Counted from the first letter of the stretch, positions 7,510 through 17,002 are shown. The stretch: 58,773 nucleotides of DNA from Candidatus Zixiibacteriota bacterium (GCA_024276275.1 JAJRXM010000016.1:1-58773); one strand, 5' to 3'. Translations and numbers: made by a program. Notes: generated by a model not told the origin, from the sequence alone.

Positions 7510-9917
7510 GTAAAGCCCATCTTCTTCAAATGTCCATCAACTTTTTTAGTTAGTTTATCAATATTTTCAACCAACTTTGGCAGAGGTGTTTCATACCGTT
7601 GGGATAATTCTTTTATTCTTCCCGTAAGCGTTTGAGAAATCCGTTCAATTTCTTCTTCAACTTTATGATGAAGTGTAGCGAACCATTTATCATCAACTAC
7701 TAGTTCTTTTATTTCTTCAACTGTTAGGCTTTTATATTTCTTAAAGAGTTTTTTATCAAGTTCTTTTTCAACAACTTTAATTTTAGTTTTTAATGCTCCT
7801 TCGTTATCTATCATTACAAGATACTTCTTGATAATGTCTAACTCTTCAGAGAATTCTGGATTATCCTTTATCGCTTTTACACGATCTTTAATTGCTCCTT
7901 TAGTAATATCTCCAGATTTTCCTCGACATTCAGAAAACACATCATCTTCTGCCGTATGCTCTTCTTCAAAAGCGTCCTTTTCTTGAATAAGTATCTCTAA
8001 GTCGTTTTGCAAATCTTCAATTTCTTTTTGTTCTTTAGAAAAATACTTATTTATCACAAGCGGTTTAGGAATCAGATCACATTCCCAACCAGTTTCTTTA
8101 CCCTTTTTATTCAGTACTGGATTTATCTCAGCTTTCCAACCAATAAGAGCTATTATAAAAAGATCGTCTTGCATTGTTTCGAACCAATAAGTCATCATAT
8201 GTTGATACATATCATACTTATCAATGAGTTCAAGTTTAGAAAAACAATTAAGCATATCCTCAGAAATTGTATGAATCACTTCTTTTGGTTTACATTCAAT
8301 TTCAAGATTACGTAACAAACTCTCATTGTTCTTTTTCCATTTTTTGAATGCTTTAATTATTTCTTTTGAATACGATGAAAATTCAGCATGCTCATAGATG
8401 GTTGATTTAACTTTATCATTCTCAATTTTCAAAGAACTAAACCCTTTTCGTTTACTACTTGTAAACAAATCAGACTTCATTGTTTTATACACTTGCCAAA
8501 AACTCTCAAGCTTTTGTACATCATAATCTGGGATATCACCTTTTAGATGTGCTTCAATGTTTTGTAAATCTTCATCTTCTTGTGTATCAATATAGCGGGG
8601 GAGGTTTAAGTTGTAATCATTTTTGTCAACAGTTATTTCAGAGTAGGGAACCATGCGAGAATATTTTTCAAGTTCTAATTGTTTAGTGAAGATATCTACA
8701 ATTTTATGCATATCTCTCGAACGAAGCCGATTTTTATTACCATCTTTATAGAACCCTTTACTGGCATCAATCATAAAGATACCTTTTCTTGTTTCAGCAT
8801 TCTCTTTATCTAAAACAATAATACAAGCAGGAATACCAGTTCCATAAAAGAGGTTTGGTGGCAAACCGATAATCCCTTTTATGTATCCTCGAGTGATTAA
8901 ATTTTTTCGGATTTCATATTCTGCATTTCCTCTAAACAACACTCCGTGAGGAAGAATGACAGCACCTTTTGCTGTACTCTTCATTGATTTTATAATATGA
9001 AGTAAAAAGGCATAGTCACCGTTTTTAGCAGGAGGTGCACTTCCCCAATCAGCTGTATTAAATCTTTCAAAGTCATCATCTTCAGGTACGATACCACTAC
9101 TCCAAGATTTCATAGAGAAAGGAGGGTTAGCAACAACATAATCAAATCGTTTTAAAGAGCCATTATCTTCTTTGAATTCAGGTTCAGAAATAGTATTTCC
9201 TCGCCAAACATCAGCAAGTTCATGTCCATGCAGAATCATATTCATTTTTGCGAGTGCTCGAGTTGCTACATCATTTTCCTGTCCATATATTGTAACTTTA
9301 ACTTGAGCTTCGGCAGCAGCCTTAAGTAAGAGCGAGCCAGAGCCACATGTTGGGTCATAGACGGTGGTGTCAGAAGTTTTTGCTTTGTTCATGTTTATGA
9401 CTTTTGCCATAACTTGTGAAACTTCTGAAGGTGTGTAGAATTGTCCTTTACTTTTGCCAGACTCTGTTGCGAAGTGACGCATTAAATACTCGTACGCATC
9501 CCCTAAAATATCATCACCTTCAGCTTTATTTTTGCCAAAATCTAAGTCCTGAAATAAACCAATGAGCTTTGATAGCTTATTTTTCTTATCATTACCTTTT
9601 CCAAGTTTATCAGAATCATCAAAATCCGCTACATCGATTACATTAACAAGATCATTTGCTTCTGCTAAGACTTTAATGAGCTTATTAATACCCTCACCAA
9701 TGTCAGGCTTTCCTTTTAGAAGAACTAAATCATCAAAGCTTCCACCTTTGGGAACATCAATTAAAAACTCGGAATCGACTTTAGATTTATCGCTGACATA
9801 TTTTATGAAAAGAATGACAAGTACATAATCTTTGTATTGTGAAGCGTCCATTCCGCCACGAAGTTCATCACAACTTTTCCATAGAGAGCTATATAATTCA
9901 CTTTTCTTAATTGCCAT
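7503..9917 (-). CDS. hsdM: Type I restriction-modification DNA methyltransferase, M subunit
   Basis: An 804-residue HsdM. The N-terminal HsdM domain (residues 1-150) is followed by the adenine-N6 methyltransferase core, with S-adenosylmethionine motif DPTCGSG at 188-194 and catalytic NPPF at 264-267. The protein is longer than the usual 500-550 residues: about 350 extra C-terminal residues form a Lys/Glu-rich coiled-coil region, as in the long HsdM subclass. It is complete. Because the specificity subunit is reduced to one recognition domain fused to HsdR, modification by HsdM may be lost or changed. The start is close behind a weak GGGAAA site, and an 11-bp inverted repeat lies upstream. Confidence 0.95.
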   Translation of the reverse strand: MAIKKSELYSSLWKSCDELRGGMDASQYKDYVLVILFIKYVSDKSKVDSEFLIDVPKGGSFDDLVLLKGKPDIGEGINKLIKVLAEANDLVNVIDVADFDDSDKLGKGNDKKNKLSKLIGLFQDLDFGKNKAEGDDILGDAYEYLMRHFATESGKSKGQFYTPSEVSQVMAKVINMNKAKTSDTTVYDPTCGSGSLLLKAAAEAQVKVTIYGQENDVATRALAKMNMILHGHELADVWRGNTISEPEFKEDNGSLKRFDYVVANPPFSMKSWSSGIVPEDDDFERFNTADWGSAPPAKNGDYAFLLHIIKSMKSTAKGAVILPHGVLFRGNAEYEIRKNLITRGYIKGIIGLPPNLFYGTGIPACIIVLDKENAETRKGIFMIDASKGFYKDGNKNRLRSRDMHKIVDIFTKQLELEKYSRMVPYSEITVDKNDYNLNLPRYIDTQEDEDLQNIEAHLKGDIPDYDVQKLESFWQVYKTMKSDLFTSSKRKGFSSLKIENDKVKSTIYEHAEFSSYSKEIIKAFKKWKKNNESLLRNLEIECKPKEVIHTISEDMLNCFSKLELIDKYDMYQHMMTYWFETMQDDLFIIALIGWKAEINPVLNKKGKETGWECDLIPKPLVINKYFSKEQKEIEDLQNDLEILIQEKDAFEEEHTAEDDVFSECRGKSGDITKGAIKDRVKAIKDNPEFSEELDIIKKYLVMIDNEGALKTKIKVVEKELDKKLFKKYKSLTVEEIKELVVDDKWFATLHHKVEEEIERISQTLTGRIKELSQRYETPLPKLVENIDKLTKKVDGHLKKMGFTW

Positions 9918-9960
9918 TCGTGTTTCCCATTTTCAGTATTTTAATTGTATTCAAAGTATC

Positions 9961-10006
9961 CCTTAAGATTATATAAAGATTTTCTCTTGATGGAGTAATC
10001 TTAAGG
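9961..10006. promoter_or_regulatory. 11-bp perfect inverted repeat upstream of hsdM
   Basis: CCTTAAGATTA at 9961-9971 is matched by TAATCTTAAGG at 9996-10006, with a 24-base spacer. It lies in the 127-bp gap between the integrase stop and the hsdM start. It could be an operator for the restriction-modification operon or a weak transcription terminator for the integrase. The long spacer and lack of a T run favour an operator. Confidence 0.5.
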
Positions 10007-10044
10007 TAGATAATAGCACCTATATAGGTAAAAATCAATCGAAT

Positions 10045-11175
10045 TTACTTTATCACCACTTGATTAATTGCCTTTTTCATTTGCTCTTTGTATGTATGTG
10101 AATAGATTTTGGTCGTTCTTTCATCCTCATGACCTAATATTTCAGCGACTGTCGCCCTATCAACGCCGTTAATTTGCATGAGTGAACTAAACGTATGTCG
10201 TAAGTCGTGAACTCTGGTGAAATGTTTTAATCCAGCGTTCTCTGAAATGCGAAGAAGAGCATTGCGGAGCATATCGGTTGTGAATTGGTTTCCTTCAATT
10301 GATTTAAAGATGTAGCCGTTACGTTCTTTAATTCTATTTAAAATTGAAAGAGCAGTAGTATTGAGATAGAACTCTCTTTCATACGTTTTTGGTGTCCAAC
10401 CTGCTTTTGCTTGAATTTTTATAGTCCCATGTTTGAGATCAACATCATCCCAAGTCAGGTTGCATAATTCTCCTGAACGTAGTCCAGTGTTGAGTAAAAA
10501 TTGAAATACTTTTAAATATGATTTGTACCGAGTATTCTCTTTAGCCATTTCTCTTATCGTTTTAAGAAATAAATTACACGCTTGAGGGGTTAGAATTATA
10601 GGTTCTCTTTTATCTTTTGGTTTTAATTTCTTAACTTTCTTCGTTGGTACAATAGATATATACTCTCTATCTTTCGCCCAAATGAATGCACTTCGGAGAA
10701 CACTTAGTTCATAATTGACTGTTTGAGGTTTTGGGAGAATTTTCTTTTTATGAGTGCCAATTTTGTCACCTTCAGCAACAGTTTTTAAATCAAGCGATTT
10801 TAGTCGTTTCTGTTGATAGGCTTCTATAGTTTCTGTGTCAATTTTAGAGAGATATTTTATGTTATGTTTATACATCTTAAGAAAGGTTACAAAGATATTA
10901 ATTATCGAGATATATCGTTTTGCTGTATTGGTTGAAGTATGGAGTTTAATGTGTTCAGCATATTTTTCAAAGAATTCATCAACTCTTATGTCCTTAGCAT
11001 TGAATCCTATTTTTTCGAGTAGCTGAGAGTTCTCCAAAGAATCAACCTGCTTCTTTAAAGCAACCGCATTTTGTTTTGTACCAGCTTTTAGCCATTTATG
11101 CTTGCCATGAACAGAGACCACTACATAATATGTCTTTTTGCCAGTTTTATTTGATTTAGATTGTATACTTGCCAT
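10045..11175 (-). CDS. Tyrosine recombinase (island integrase)
   Basis: A 376-residue phage-type integrase. An N-terminal AP2-like arm-binding region (SKSNKTGKKTYYVVVSVHGK) and SAM-like core-binding domain precede the catalytic domain. The catalytic set is visible: TGLRSGEL (Arg), HDLRHTF (His and Arg), LGHEDERTTKIYSH (His and nucleophile Tyr). The gene reads away from the tRNA-Ser(GGA) 3' end, 123 bases from it, the usual position for the integrase of a tRNA-targeted island. It is probably responsible for insertion of the region left of 11.3 kb. Confidence 0.95.
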   Translation of the reverse strand: MASIQSKSNKTGKKTYYVVVSVHGKHKWLKAGTKQNAVALKKQVDSLENSQLLEKIGFNAKDIRVDEFFEKYAEHIKLHTSTNTAKRYISIINIFVTFLKMYKHNIKYLSKIDTETIEAYQQKRLKSLDLKTVAEGDKIGTHKKKILPKPQTVNYELSVLRSAFIWAKDREYISIVPTKKVKKLKPKDKREPIILTPQACNLFLKTIREMAKENTRYKSYLKVFQFLLNTGLRSGELCNLTWDDVDLKHGTIKIQAKAGWTPKTYEREFYLNTTALSILNRIKERNGYIFKSIEGNQFTTDMLRNALLRISENAGLKHFTRVHDLRHTFSSLMQINGVDRATVAEILGHEDERTTKIYSHTYKEQMKKAINQVVIK

Positions 11176-11294
11176 AGATACCTACTTAATTTAAGTGAAA
11201 AGTAGTTAGAAAATCATTAGAAATATACAATAACGGCGAGGTGATTGTCAATAACTTATTGATATGTAAGGGATTTAATTGTTAGAACTTTTTA

Positions 11295-11326
11295 AAGCGG
11301 AGAGGCAGGGATTCGAACCCTGGATA
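11295..11326 (-). other. Putative attachment core at tRNA-Ser(GGA) 3' end
   Basis: This 32-bp segment covers the T-arm and acceptor 3' strand of the tRNA-Ser(GGA) gene plus three bases beyond it. It is identical to 51057-51088 in the other tRNA-Ser gene. It adjoins the integrase gene. Part of the identity is expected because serine tRNAs share these arms, so the exact crossover site is not resolved. The far att copy of the island is not in the window. Confidence 0.6.
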
Positions 11327-11383
11327 GGGGTTACCTATACACGCTTTCCAAGCGTGCGCATTCAGCCGCTCTGCCACCTCTCC
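11298..11383 (-). tRNA. tRNA-Ser (anticodon GGA)
   Basis: On the minus strand the sequence begins GGAGAGGTGGCAGAG and ends GCCTCTCCG, giving a seven-pair acceptor stem. The anticodon arm is CACGC-TTGGAAA-GCGTG with GGA as anticodon, followed by a long variable arm (type II tRNA) and the T-arm GGTTCGAATCC. The 86-base length fits tRNA-Ser. CCA is not encoded. An island is inserted at its 3' end. Confidence 0.95.
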
Positions 11384-11542
11384 GGATTTGGTACAAAAAG
11401 TTCTGATGCTCCAGAACAGGTTTCTAATGTAATCAAAAGTTATAAAAACACAAGAACGAAATGTAACTTCATGGCTGACAACAAATAACATTGAACAAAC
11501 AGAACTAATCTTTATTCGTTAATTAGTAGAAATTATATATTA

Positions 11543-12022
11543 TTAATAATCAGCGAGACGGTATTCGGTTCTTCGTCTATATAAACCTTCAGAGTGCTCC
11601 ATCATATTTTCTGATAAAAATTCCTGACGAACTGTCAAACGGTCATCATGAAATTTTCCGATAATACGGTCAACATCTGCTTCCGAGTATTCTCGATTTG
11701 GTTCAAACTGTGCTAAAATATATTCCAGTAAGAATTTTCGTTTACTCGGCTGTGTCGGTAGTTGTTCGGTAATTTTTGAGTTCCCAACTTGAGCAGTCTC
11801 TTTTGTTTTGCCTTTAACTTTTTTATTCTTATTAGAATGTGTCTCTAGCCAGGCAAATACAGCGTGTTCGGGGATACGCCAATCTTTCCCTAATTTGTAA
11901 GCTTCAATTTCGCCTGATTGAACTTTGCGGGTAATAACCTGCACATTCATTTTCAGTTTTTCAGCCAGTTCGGCAGTTGTCAAAAACTCCGTTTTTTTTA
12001 TCAATCCTTCGTAGTAGTCCAT
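11543..12022 (-). CDS. HTH_17 plus DUF2087 transcriptional regulator
   Basis: A 159-residue protein with two domains. Residues 14-60 are an excisionase-type winged helix (LTTAELAEKLKMNVQVITRK ... IEAYKLGKDWRIPEHAVFAW). After a Lys/Thr-rich linker, residues 92-155 match DUF2087 (KRKFLLEYILAQFEPNREYS, DVDRIIGKFHDD, RQEFLSENMMEHSEGLYRR). DUF2087 is found in small bacterial regulators. The gene is divergent from the kamA-like gene across a roughly 535-bp gap and lies next to the tRNA on the backbone side. The ligand and targets are unknown. Confidence 0.8.
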   Translation of the reverse strand: MDYYEGLIKKTEFLTTAELAEKLKMNVQVITRKVQSGEIEAYKLGKDWRIPEHAVFAWLETHSNKNKKVKGKTKETAQVGNSKITEQLPTQPSKRKFLLEYILAQFEPNREYSEADVDRIIGKFHDDRLTVRQEFLSENMMEHSEGLYRRRTEYRLADY

Positions 12023-12557
12023 CCTGATAGCAACCTCAATTATAAAATTTATATGTATACGATACGTGATTTCAATGTAGTAATAAGTAAATCAGTACGT
12101 CGTAAAAATGATAATAAGTTTTGTTTTTGACGTATTGTCAAACATAATATCTGCTTTTAACGGATTATTTTATAAAGTAATTATTTCTATACGGTATTCA
12201 ATAAATAAAATAGATTGTTCTAGTACACTATCAACTAAATAAATAGTTCTAAAAATAACAAGCTGAGGTCATAAATATGGACATTGAACATAAGTATGAT
12301 TTTCTTAGCAAAGATTAAGTTATTGATTAACAACGAATAGCGGCAAATAGGAAGGTTTTATCTGTAGTTTTTTCAAAATTTTTTGAATATCTTTGCTTGC
12401 CATAACGTATTAATAGTAGTATTTTACTTAAGCAGGTTATATAAATAATCTTGTTTATACATAAAATATAAAGATTTGATTTTTTCTGTACAGATATGTA
12501 AAACATATCATTCGATTGTCGTACTTCCACAGAAAACTGAACAGAAAGGCATTTACT
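12023..12557. other. AT-rich divergent intergenic region
   Basis: No gene is supported here. An inverted repeat TACGTC (12096-12101) / GACGTA (12129-12134) lies about 75-110 bases upstream of the HTH-DUF2087 gene and could be its operator. A 13-codon frame at about 12276 has a GAGG site but no other support. No lysine riboswitch-like structure was recognised before the aminomutase gene. Confidence 0.35.
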
Positions 12558-13730
12558 ATGGGCATACATAAAAAAGATACCCCTGATAAAAGGCAAAAAG
12601 CCCGTTTTGTATTAAATTTAGATAAAATCCCTCAGCTTTCAGATGATGAAAAAAATAAACTTCAGAAAGTTAACGAAAAATATGTTTTCCGTGCTAATGA
12701 CTACTATCTAAATCTTATTGATTGGAACGATCCGAATGATCCTATTCGGAAACTGATTATTCCGCACGAAAATGAATTGACTGAATGGGGACAACTCGAT
12801 GCATCCAACGAGGGACAGATTACAGTACGAAAGGGTGTCCAACACAAATACGGTACTACAGTTTTATTGCTGGTTAACGAGGTATGTGCATCATATTGTC
12901 GGTATTGTTTCCGCAAACGTTTGTTTATGAATGGAAATGATGAAGTCACTTATGATATTACACCGGGAATTGATTATATTCGGAAACACAAAGAGGTAAA
13001 CAATGTGCTTCTGACCGGTGGTGACCCGATGATTTTAAAAACTCCGAAACTTGAAAAAATTATTGCTGAACTTCGTGAAATTGATCATGTCAAAATTATT
13101 CGGATAGGTTCTAAAATGCCGGCTTTTAATCCGTTTCGTTTTCTAAACGATGAATCCCTTTTTGAAATGTTTAAAAAGTATTCGCAACCGGATAAACGAA
13201 TCTACATGATGTGTCACTTTGACCATGTACGGGAACTTACTCCTGAGGCAAAACAGGTCGTCCAGCGTCTGATGGAGTCGGGTGTTGTATGTGTTAATCA
13301 AAATCCGATAATACGAGGTATCTCCGATGACCCCGATACATTGGCAGACTTGTGGAACGAACTTTCCTATATGGGTGTCTCTCAGTACTATGTTTTCCAA
13401 TGCCGTCCGACAGCAGGCAATGAACCGTATTCACTTCCGATAGTCGAAGCATATCATAAAATTGAGGAAGCGAAAAAGAAATGTTCGGGGATATCCAAGA
13501 GACTTAAGTTTGCGATGTCGCATGAATCGGGAAAAATTGAAATAGTCGGTGTTGACCAAAAACATATTTATTTAAAATACCATCGGGCAAAACATCAGAA
13601 GGATGAGCAACGGATGCTTGTATGTCATCGTGATGATAAAGCTGCCTGGTTAGATGAACTTCGTCCTGTCGACGGACACCGTAATGAATTTTATGATGAG
13701 ATTGTCCAAAAACGTATTAATATAAATTGA
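12558..13730 (+). CDS. KamA-family radical SAM aminomutase (lysine 2,3-aminomutase-like)
   Basis: A 390-residue radical SAM enzyme. The [4Fe-4S] motif is C110-x3-C114-x2-C117 in NEVCASYCRYCFRKR, and the SAM-binding GGDP follows (LLTGGDPMI). The layout matches KamA-type aminomutases, which move an amino group from C2 to C3 of lysine or glutamate-like substrates with pyridoxal phosphate. I chose ATG 12558 because AGAAAGG lies at 12543-12549; a TTG 14 codons upstream is less likely. Lysine is the default substrate guess, but residues alone do not separate KamA, EpmB-like and glutamate mutase subtypes. The gene is monocistronic with a terminator-like hairpin downstream. Confidence 0.85.
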   Translation: MGIHKKDTPDKRQKARFVLNLDKIPQLSDDEKNKLQKVNEKYVFRANDYYLNLIDWNDPNDPIRKLIIPHENELTEWGQLDASNEGQITVRKGVQHKYGTTVLLLVNEVCASYCRYCFRKRLFMNGNDEVTYDITPGIDYIRKHKEVNNVLLTGGDPMILKTPKLEKIIAELREIDHVKIIRIGSKMPAFNPFRFLNDESLFEMFKKYSQPDKRIYMMCHFDHVRELTPEAKQVVQRLMESGVVCVNQNPIIRGISDDPDTLADLWNELSYMGVSQYYVFQCRPTAGNEPYSLPIVEAYHKIEEAKKKCSGISKRLKFAMSHESGKIEIVGVDQKHIYLKYHRAKHQKDEQRMLVCHRDDKAAWLDELRPVDGHRNEFYDEIVQKRININ

Positions 13731-13814
13731 TAGATTTGTAGGTCGCGGTTCCGATTCAAAAAAATATAATTGAAAGAAACCCGACAAATATATTTGAAGA
13801 TTGCTTCGTAGGTA

Positions 13815-13842
13815 AGGTCTCTCTGAGGCCTGACTTTTTATT
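13815..13842 (+). terminator. Intrinsic terminator after the kamA-like gene
   Basis: AGGTCTC (13815-13821), loop TCT, GAGGCCT (13825-13831) forms a seven-pair stem with one G-U pair, followed by GACTTTTTATTTT. The stem core resembles the GTCAGGTCTC palindrome at 40278-40300, so it may also be a diverged member of that repeat family. Confidence 0.6.
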
Positions 13843-13926
13843 TTATTTGCCAAATATTGATTTCCCAAGCTCATCTAATTTTACCGAAGCATCATCTGTA
13901 ATTTTTTTTTAAACTTTCTGTATGCG

Positions 13927-13949
13927 GCAGACGTCCTCGTCTGCTTTTT
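13927..13949. repeat. Short hairpin with T tract
   Basis: GCAGACG (13927-13933), loop TCCT, CGTCTGC (13938-13944), then TTTTT. It lies in the convergent gap between the kamA-like gene and the DinB-like gene. It could serve as a second terminator or be a REP-type palindrome. Confidence 0.5.
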
Positions 13950-14007
13950 CTAGCTATCCTTTAACTATCGAAACTCACTCCACCCTATTAAACTACTTCC
14001 CAAACAT

Positions 14008-14520
14008 CTATTTATTAAATTTTTGCGACTGACCTTTTGCAATTGAAAGAGTCCTCCACTTATCACCACAAAGATGTTTTGCCAGTAATACTATCTCACC
14101 AATATGATAACTATAATGTGTCAGCTGACGGTTGACCGCCTCGAACACAAAATGATCTTCATTACGTATTTTGATGATTGTATCTAAATCATTGACGGTG
14201 AGACTATCCAAACTGTCAAAAAGGATTTTCCATCCCGACTCCCAATAATCTATGAGAGAAGCTCTGGTATCAGTTTCAAGTATCAAAAACTCGTTGTCAC
14301 GATGACGGCTTTTTTTTTCACCGTCTGTTGTCAAAAAATCAGACCACCGAGAATGTTGATTCCCGGCAATATGTTTGACGATAACAGCAATTGAGTTTGC
14401 ATTTTCATCTATAAGATGAAAAAACTGCTCATCGGAAACTTGTACCATAGCTTTTTCGGCAAGTGATTTCATCTTCTGAAATTCAGCAATGATATTTTTA
14501 AGATAATTTTCAAGATTCAT
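14008..14520 (-). CDS. DinB-superfamily protein (DUF1572-like)
   Basis: A 170-residue four-helix-bundle protein of the DinB/YfiT group, closest in style to DUF1572: NYLKNIIAEFQKMKSLAEKA at the start, IVKHIAGNQHSRW in the middle, and LTHYSYHIGEIVLLAKHLCG near the end. The His residues in the two last motifs are the expected metal ligands. Members of this superfamily include thiol-dependent hydrolases and transferases, but most DUF1572 proteins are uncharacterised. It starts four bases downstream of the broken SDR gene and was probably in its operon. Confidence 0.8.
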   Translation of the reverse strand: MNLENYLKNIIAEFQKMKSLAEKAMVQVSDEQFFHLIDENANSIAVIVKHIAGNQHSRWSDFLTTDGEKKSRHRDNEFLILETDTRASLIDYWESGWKILFDSLDSLTVNDLDTIIKIRNEDHFVFEAVNRQLTHYSYHIGEIVLLAKHLCGDKWRTLSIAKGQSQKFNK

Positions 14521-14523
14521 ACA

Positions 14524-15282
14524 CTACTCTTTATGCACTGAAGTTGCCGAGCCTTGGGCTGTCGGGAATATAATTACTTCTGCTATCTGCACATGAGACG
14601 GTCGTGAAGTTATCCAGATTACCGCATCAGCAATATCATCAGGTTCTAACGCTTTATATCCTTTGTAGACTTTTTTCGCTTTTTCATTATCTCCGTAAAA
14701 CCGCACATCTGAAAACTCTGTTTCGACCAGACCCGGGTCGATTGTTGAAACTCTCAAAGGCGTATCGACCAAATCAAGTCTCATTCCTTTGGTGAGAGCA
14801 TCCACAGCATGTTTTGTGGCACAATATACATTACCGCCGGGGTAGACTTCATGACCGGCTATCGAACCGATATTGACAATATGCCCTGATTTCCGTCTCA
14901 CCATACCGGGAATAACTGCTCTGCTCATATATAGCAGACCTTTGATATTAGTATCAATCATTTCCTACCAGCCGTCGATATTTCCCTCATGCAGTTTATC
15001 CAAACCCCGTCCTAAGCCTGCATTATTGACCAAAATATCAATCGCCTGCCATTCTTTTGGCAAGTCAGAGATAGCGTTATCTATATCATCCCGCTTTTGT
15101 ACATCTAACTCAATTAAGTAACAATCAATTTTGAGTTCTTCGGCAAGTTTTAAAAGTCGATCTTTACGTCTGGCACAAAGTATTAATTTTGCACCTTCAT
15201 GAGCAAATTTGTATGCGGCAGCTTTGCCGATTCCCGATGATGCTCCCGTAATCAGTACGATTTTATCTTTTAATGATGACAT
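14524..15282 (-). pseudogene. Short-chain dehydrogenase/reductase with in-frame TAG
   Basis: A complete classical SDR of about 252 codons, interrupted by one in-frame TAG at 14962-14964. The N-terminal half has the cofactor motif TGASSGIG and the structural NNAG. The second half has the active-site region NIGSIAGHEVYPGGNVYCATKH with Ser and YxxxK. Family members usually read DDWQxMIDTN at the break, where this gene has DGW-stop-EMIDTN, so a CAG to TAG change explains it. The product would be a YdfG-like NADP-dependent oxidoreductase. Downstream ATG codons could start the C-terminal half, but that lacks the cofactor site. Confidence 0.9.
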
Positions 15283-15797
15283 TTTGTTTTCCTTATATAA
15301 ATGAAGAAATCTTTTTTTACAATGTAAATTCTACAGTTCGATACGTCAATCATTCAGGAAAAGAAAAATAGGCAAACATGTCAAAGAACGGAAAAATACG
15401 TTAAAATCGTCTTGCTTCTGTATTATTGTTGATAACTGATGACAAAAAAGAGTGCATTCCGTTGGATATTTCTAACATGAAGTCATTACTATATTTAATT
15501 CCTGTTCAAATAACCTGTTATGGTCTTTACACTATTTATGTAGGAAAATGACAATAATTTAAACAGATACTCATTTGAACTTTTAAATTACGGGGTAGAA
15601 TTTGTCTTGTAAGGTGTTGTGATATAATAAAATAACATTTGATGAAAACAATGTTTTACCGATTTATGATTCGGCATGAATTGTGCATAAGATATTATTT
15701 GAAATACTAAACTAATATCTAATTGTATCCGATAAATACAGTATGGTTTTGTTCCCATACTTTTCGGGTACGGTTGTAAGAACTCGGAGAGACGATT
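15283..15797. other. Intergenic region with a hairpin
   Basis: About 515 bases without a supported gene. AGTATGG (15740-15746) and CCATACT (15755-15761) form a seven-pair hairpin followed by TTTTC, about 37 bases upstream of the small gene at 15798. A TATAAT at 15623-15628 has a poor TTGTCT -35 match 15 bases away. The hairpin could be a leader element or a weak terminator of an unannotated transcript. Confidence 0.3.
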
Positions 15798-15947
15798 ATG
15801 GCAGCAACATCAAAGAAGAAAGAGCAATACATTCCGTTACCGAAAAAGACCTATTGGCATTTATACAGTCTGCAAAATTTGGAATCGGATAAGTTGGCAA
15901 AAACAGTCAATAAAATTTTGAAGCGAGAATATACTTTAGTGAAATAG
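15798..15947 (+). CDS. Small basic protein of unknown function (49 residues)
   Basis: ATG 15798 with a CGGAGAGA ribosome site at 15785-15792 opens a 49-residue frame, MAATSKKKEQYIPLPKKTYW through NKILKREYTLVK. It is lysine-rich, has no Cys or membrane segment, and looks like a folded small helical protein rather than random sequence. It lies 133 bases upstream of the M23 peptidase on the same strand. No family recognised. Confidence 0.55.
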   Translation: MAATSKKKEQYIPLPKKTYWHLYSLQNLESDKLAKTVNKILKREYTLVK

Positions 15948-16080
15948 AAATTTTATTAAAAACTTGACTTCAACGGTTATTGCGTTTAGATTCTGCCGTC
16001 TGTGTATAAATGTGAATAACCGGTTATTTTAAACATGATAGTTTGAGAGGTACCGGTACTTTGAAAGAGATATTGATATT

Positions 16081-16986
16081 GTGTTTAAAAAGAAACTAAC
16101 TTTTATGCTTATCCCCAATTCAGATGGGGTCCTAAAACAGTTTAAAATTCCGACTGTTGCAATCTATGCTGTCATCTTTTTTGCGGTAAGTTTGGTCGCC
16201 GGCAATTTTTATTTATCGGCAGAGTATTTTACCCAAAAAGTCGACAAGTCTGAAATTGAAAAACTTCGTACTGAAAATTTAGAACTAAAAGAAAAATACG
16301 AACAACTCCGGTGGAACCTCTCAGAAGTAGAGGACCGTTATGCTGTGCTGGTTGATAAAGAAGTGAAAATTAGAACTCTTTTTGACCTTCCTGAAATCAA
16401 TGCCGAAGAAAGACAGCTCGGTATAGGTGGTCCTACCTCACCTTCTCTTGTAGATTTGAGCGAAACGGCACAAACTGCTTTGGCAACTGAATTTGAAATC
16501 GACAAACTTCTTAGATTGTCAAACTTCGAGTTAGAAAAATATAATGATGTCGAAAAAGAGCTTAGTAATGTTAAAGACCGGTTAGAACATACTCCGTCTA
16601 TTTGGCCGACCAAGGGATGGAACTCTCGCGGATATGGGATGAGACATGATCCGTTTACCGGTTATAAACAAATGCACCGCGGGATTGATATTGCCAACCA
16701 TACCGGTACTCCGGTTATTGCGACTGCAGACGGTAGAATAAAAGTTTCAAGCTATCAAGCTGCCGGAATGGGTAAATACATTACTATCGACCACGGTTAC
16801 GGATTTCAAACAAGATACGGTCATCTTTCAAAACGCTTAGTCAAACGTGGTCAAAAAGTAAAACGAGGCGATGTTATTGGCTATATGGGTTCAACAGGTT
16901 ATTCAACAGGACCTCATCTTCATTATGAAGTTATCCGAAACGGTAAATTCTTATCTCCTAAGAAATATATTTTAAATAAAAAATAG
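16081..16986 (+). CDS. M23 family (LytM/NlpD-like) murein peptidase, membrane-anchored
   Basis: A 301-residue protein starting at GTG. Residues 20-42 form one transmembrane helix (VAIYAVIFFAVSLVAGNFYL). Residues 55-90 are a coiled coil (EKLRTENLELKEKYEQLRWN). The C-terminal LytM domain has MHRGIDIA (zinc His and Asp) and GPHLHYEV (HxH), so the active site looks complete. Such proteins cleave peptide cross-links or activate amidases in cell-wall remodelling and division. The coiled-coil anchor resembles EnvC/MepM-type enzymes. It is followed by a strong terminator. Confidence 0.9.
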   Translation: MFKKKLTFMLIPNSDGVLKQFKIPTVAIYAVIFFAVSLVAGNFYLSAEYFTQKVDKSEIEKLRTENLELKEKYEQLRWNLSEVEDRYAVLVDKEVKIRTLFDLPEINAEERQLGIGGPTSPSLVDLSETAQTALATEFEIDKLLRLSNFELEKYNDVEKELSNVKDRLEHTPSIWPTKGWNSRGYGMRHDPFTGYKQMHRGIDIANHTGTPVIATADGRIKVSSYQAAGMGKYITIDHGYGFQTRYGHLSKRLVKRGQKVKRGDVIGYMGSTGYSTGPHLHYEVIRNGKFLSPKKYILNKK

Positions 16987-17002
16987 TATAAATTTTATTT
17001 AA

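Noticed and set aside
11295-11326. 32-bp identity as proof of one shared integrase
   Set aside because: Serine tRNA genes share the T-arm and acceptor arm by descent, so identity alone does not prove site sharing; the two integrases are also clearly different.
12023-12557. Lysine riboswitch before the aminomutase-like gene
   Set aside because: No set of stems resembling the lysine aptamer could be found by eye in the 535-base gap.
12327-12596. 89-codon minus-strand frame before the kamA-like gene
   Set aside because: No ribosome site, crosses the real start of the radical SAM gene, and its translation is hydrophobic noise.
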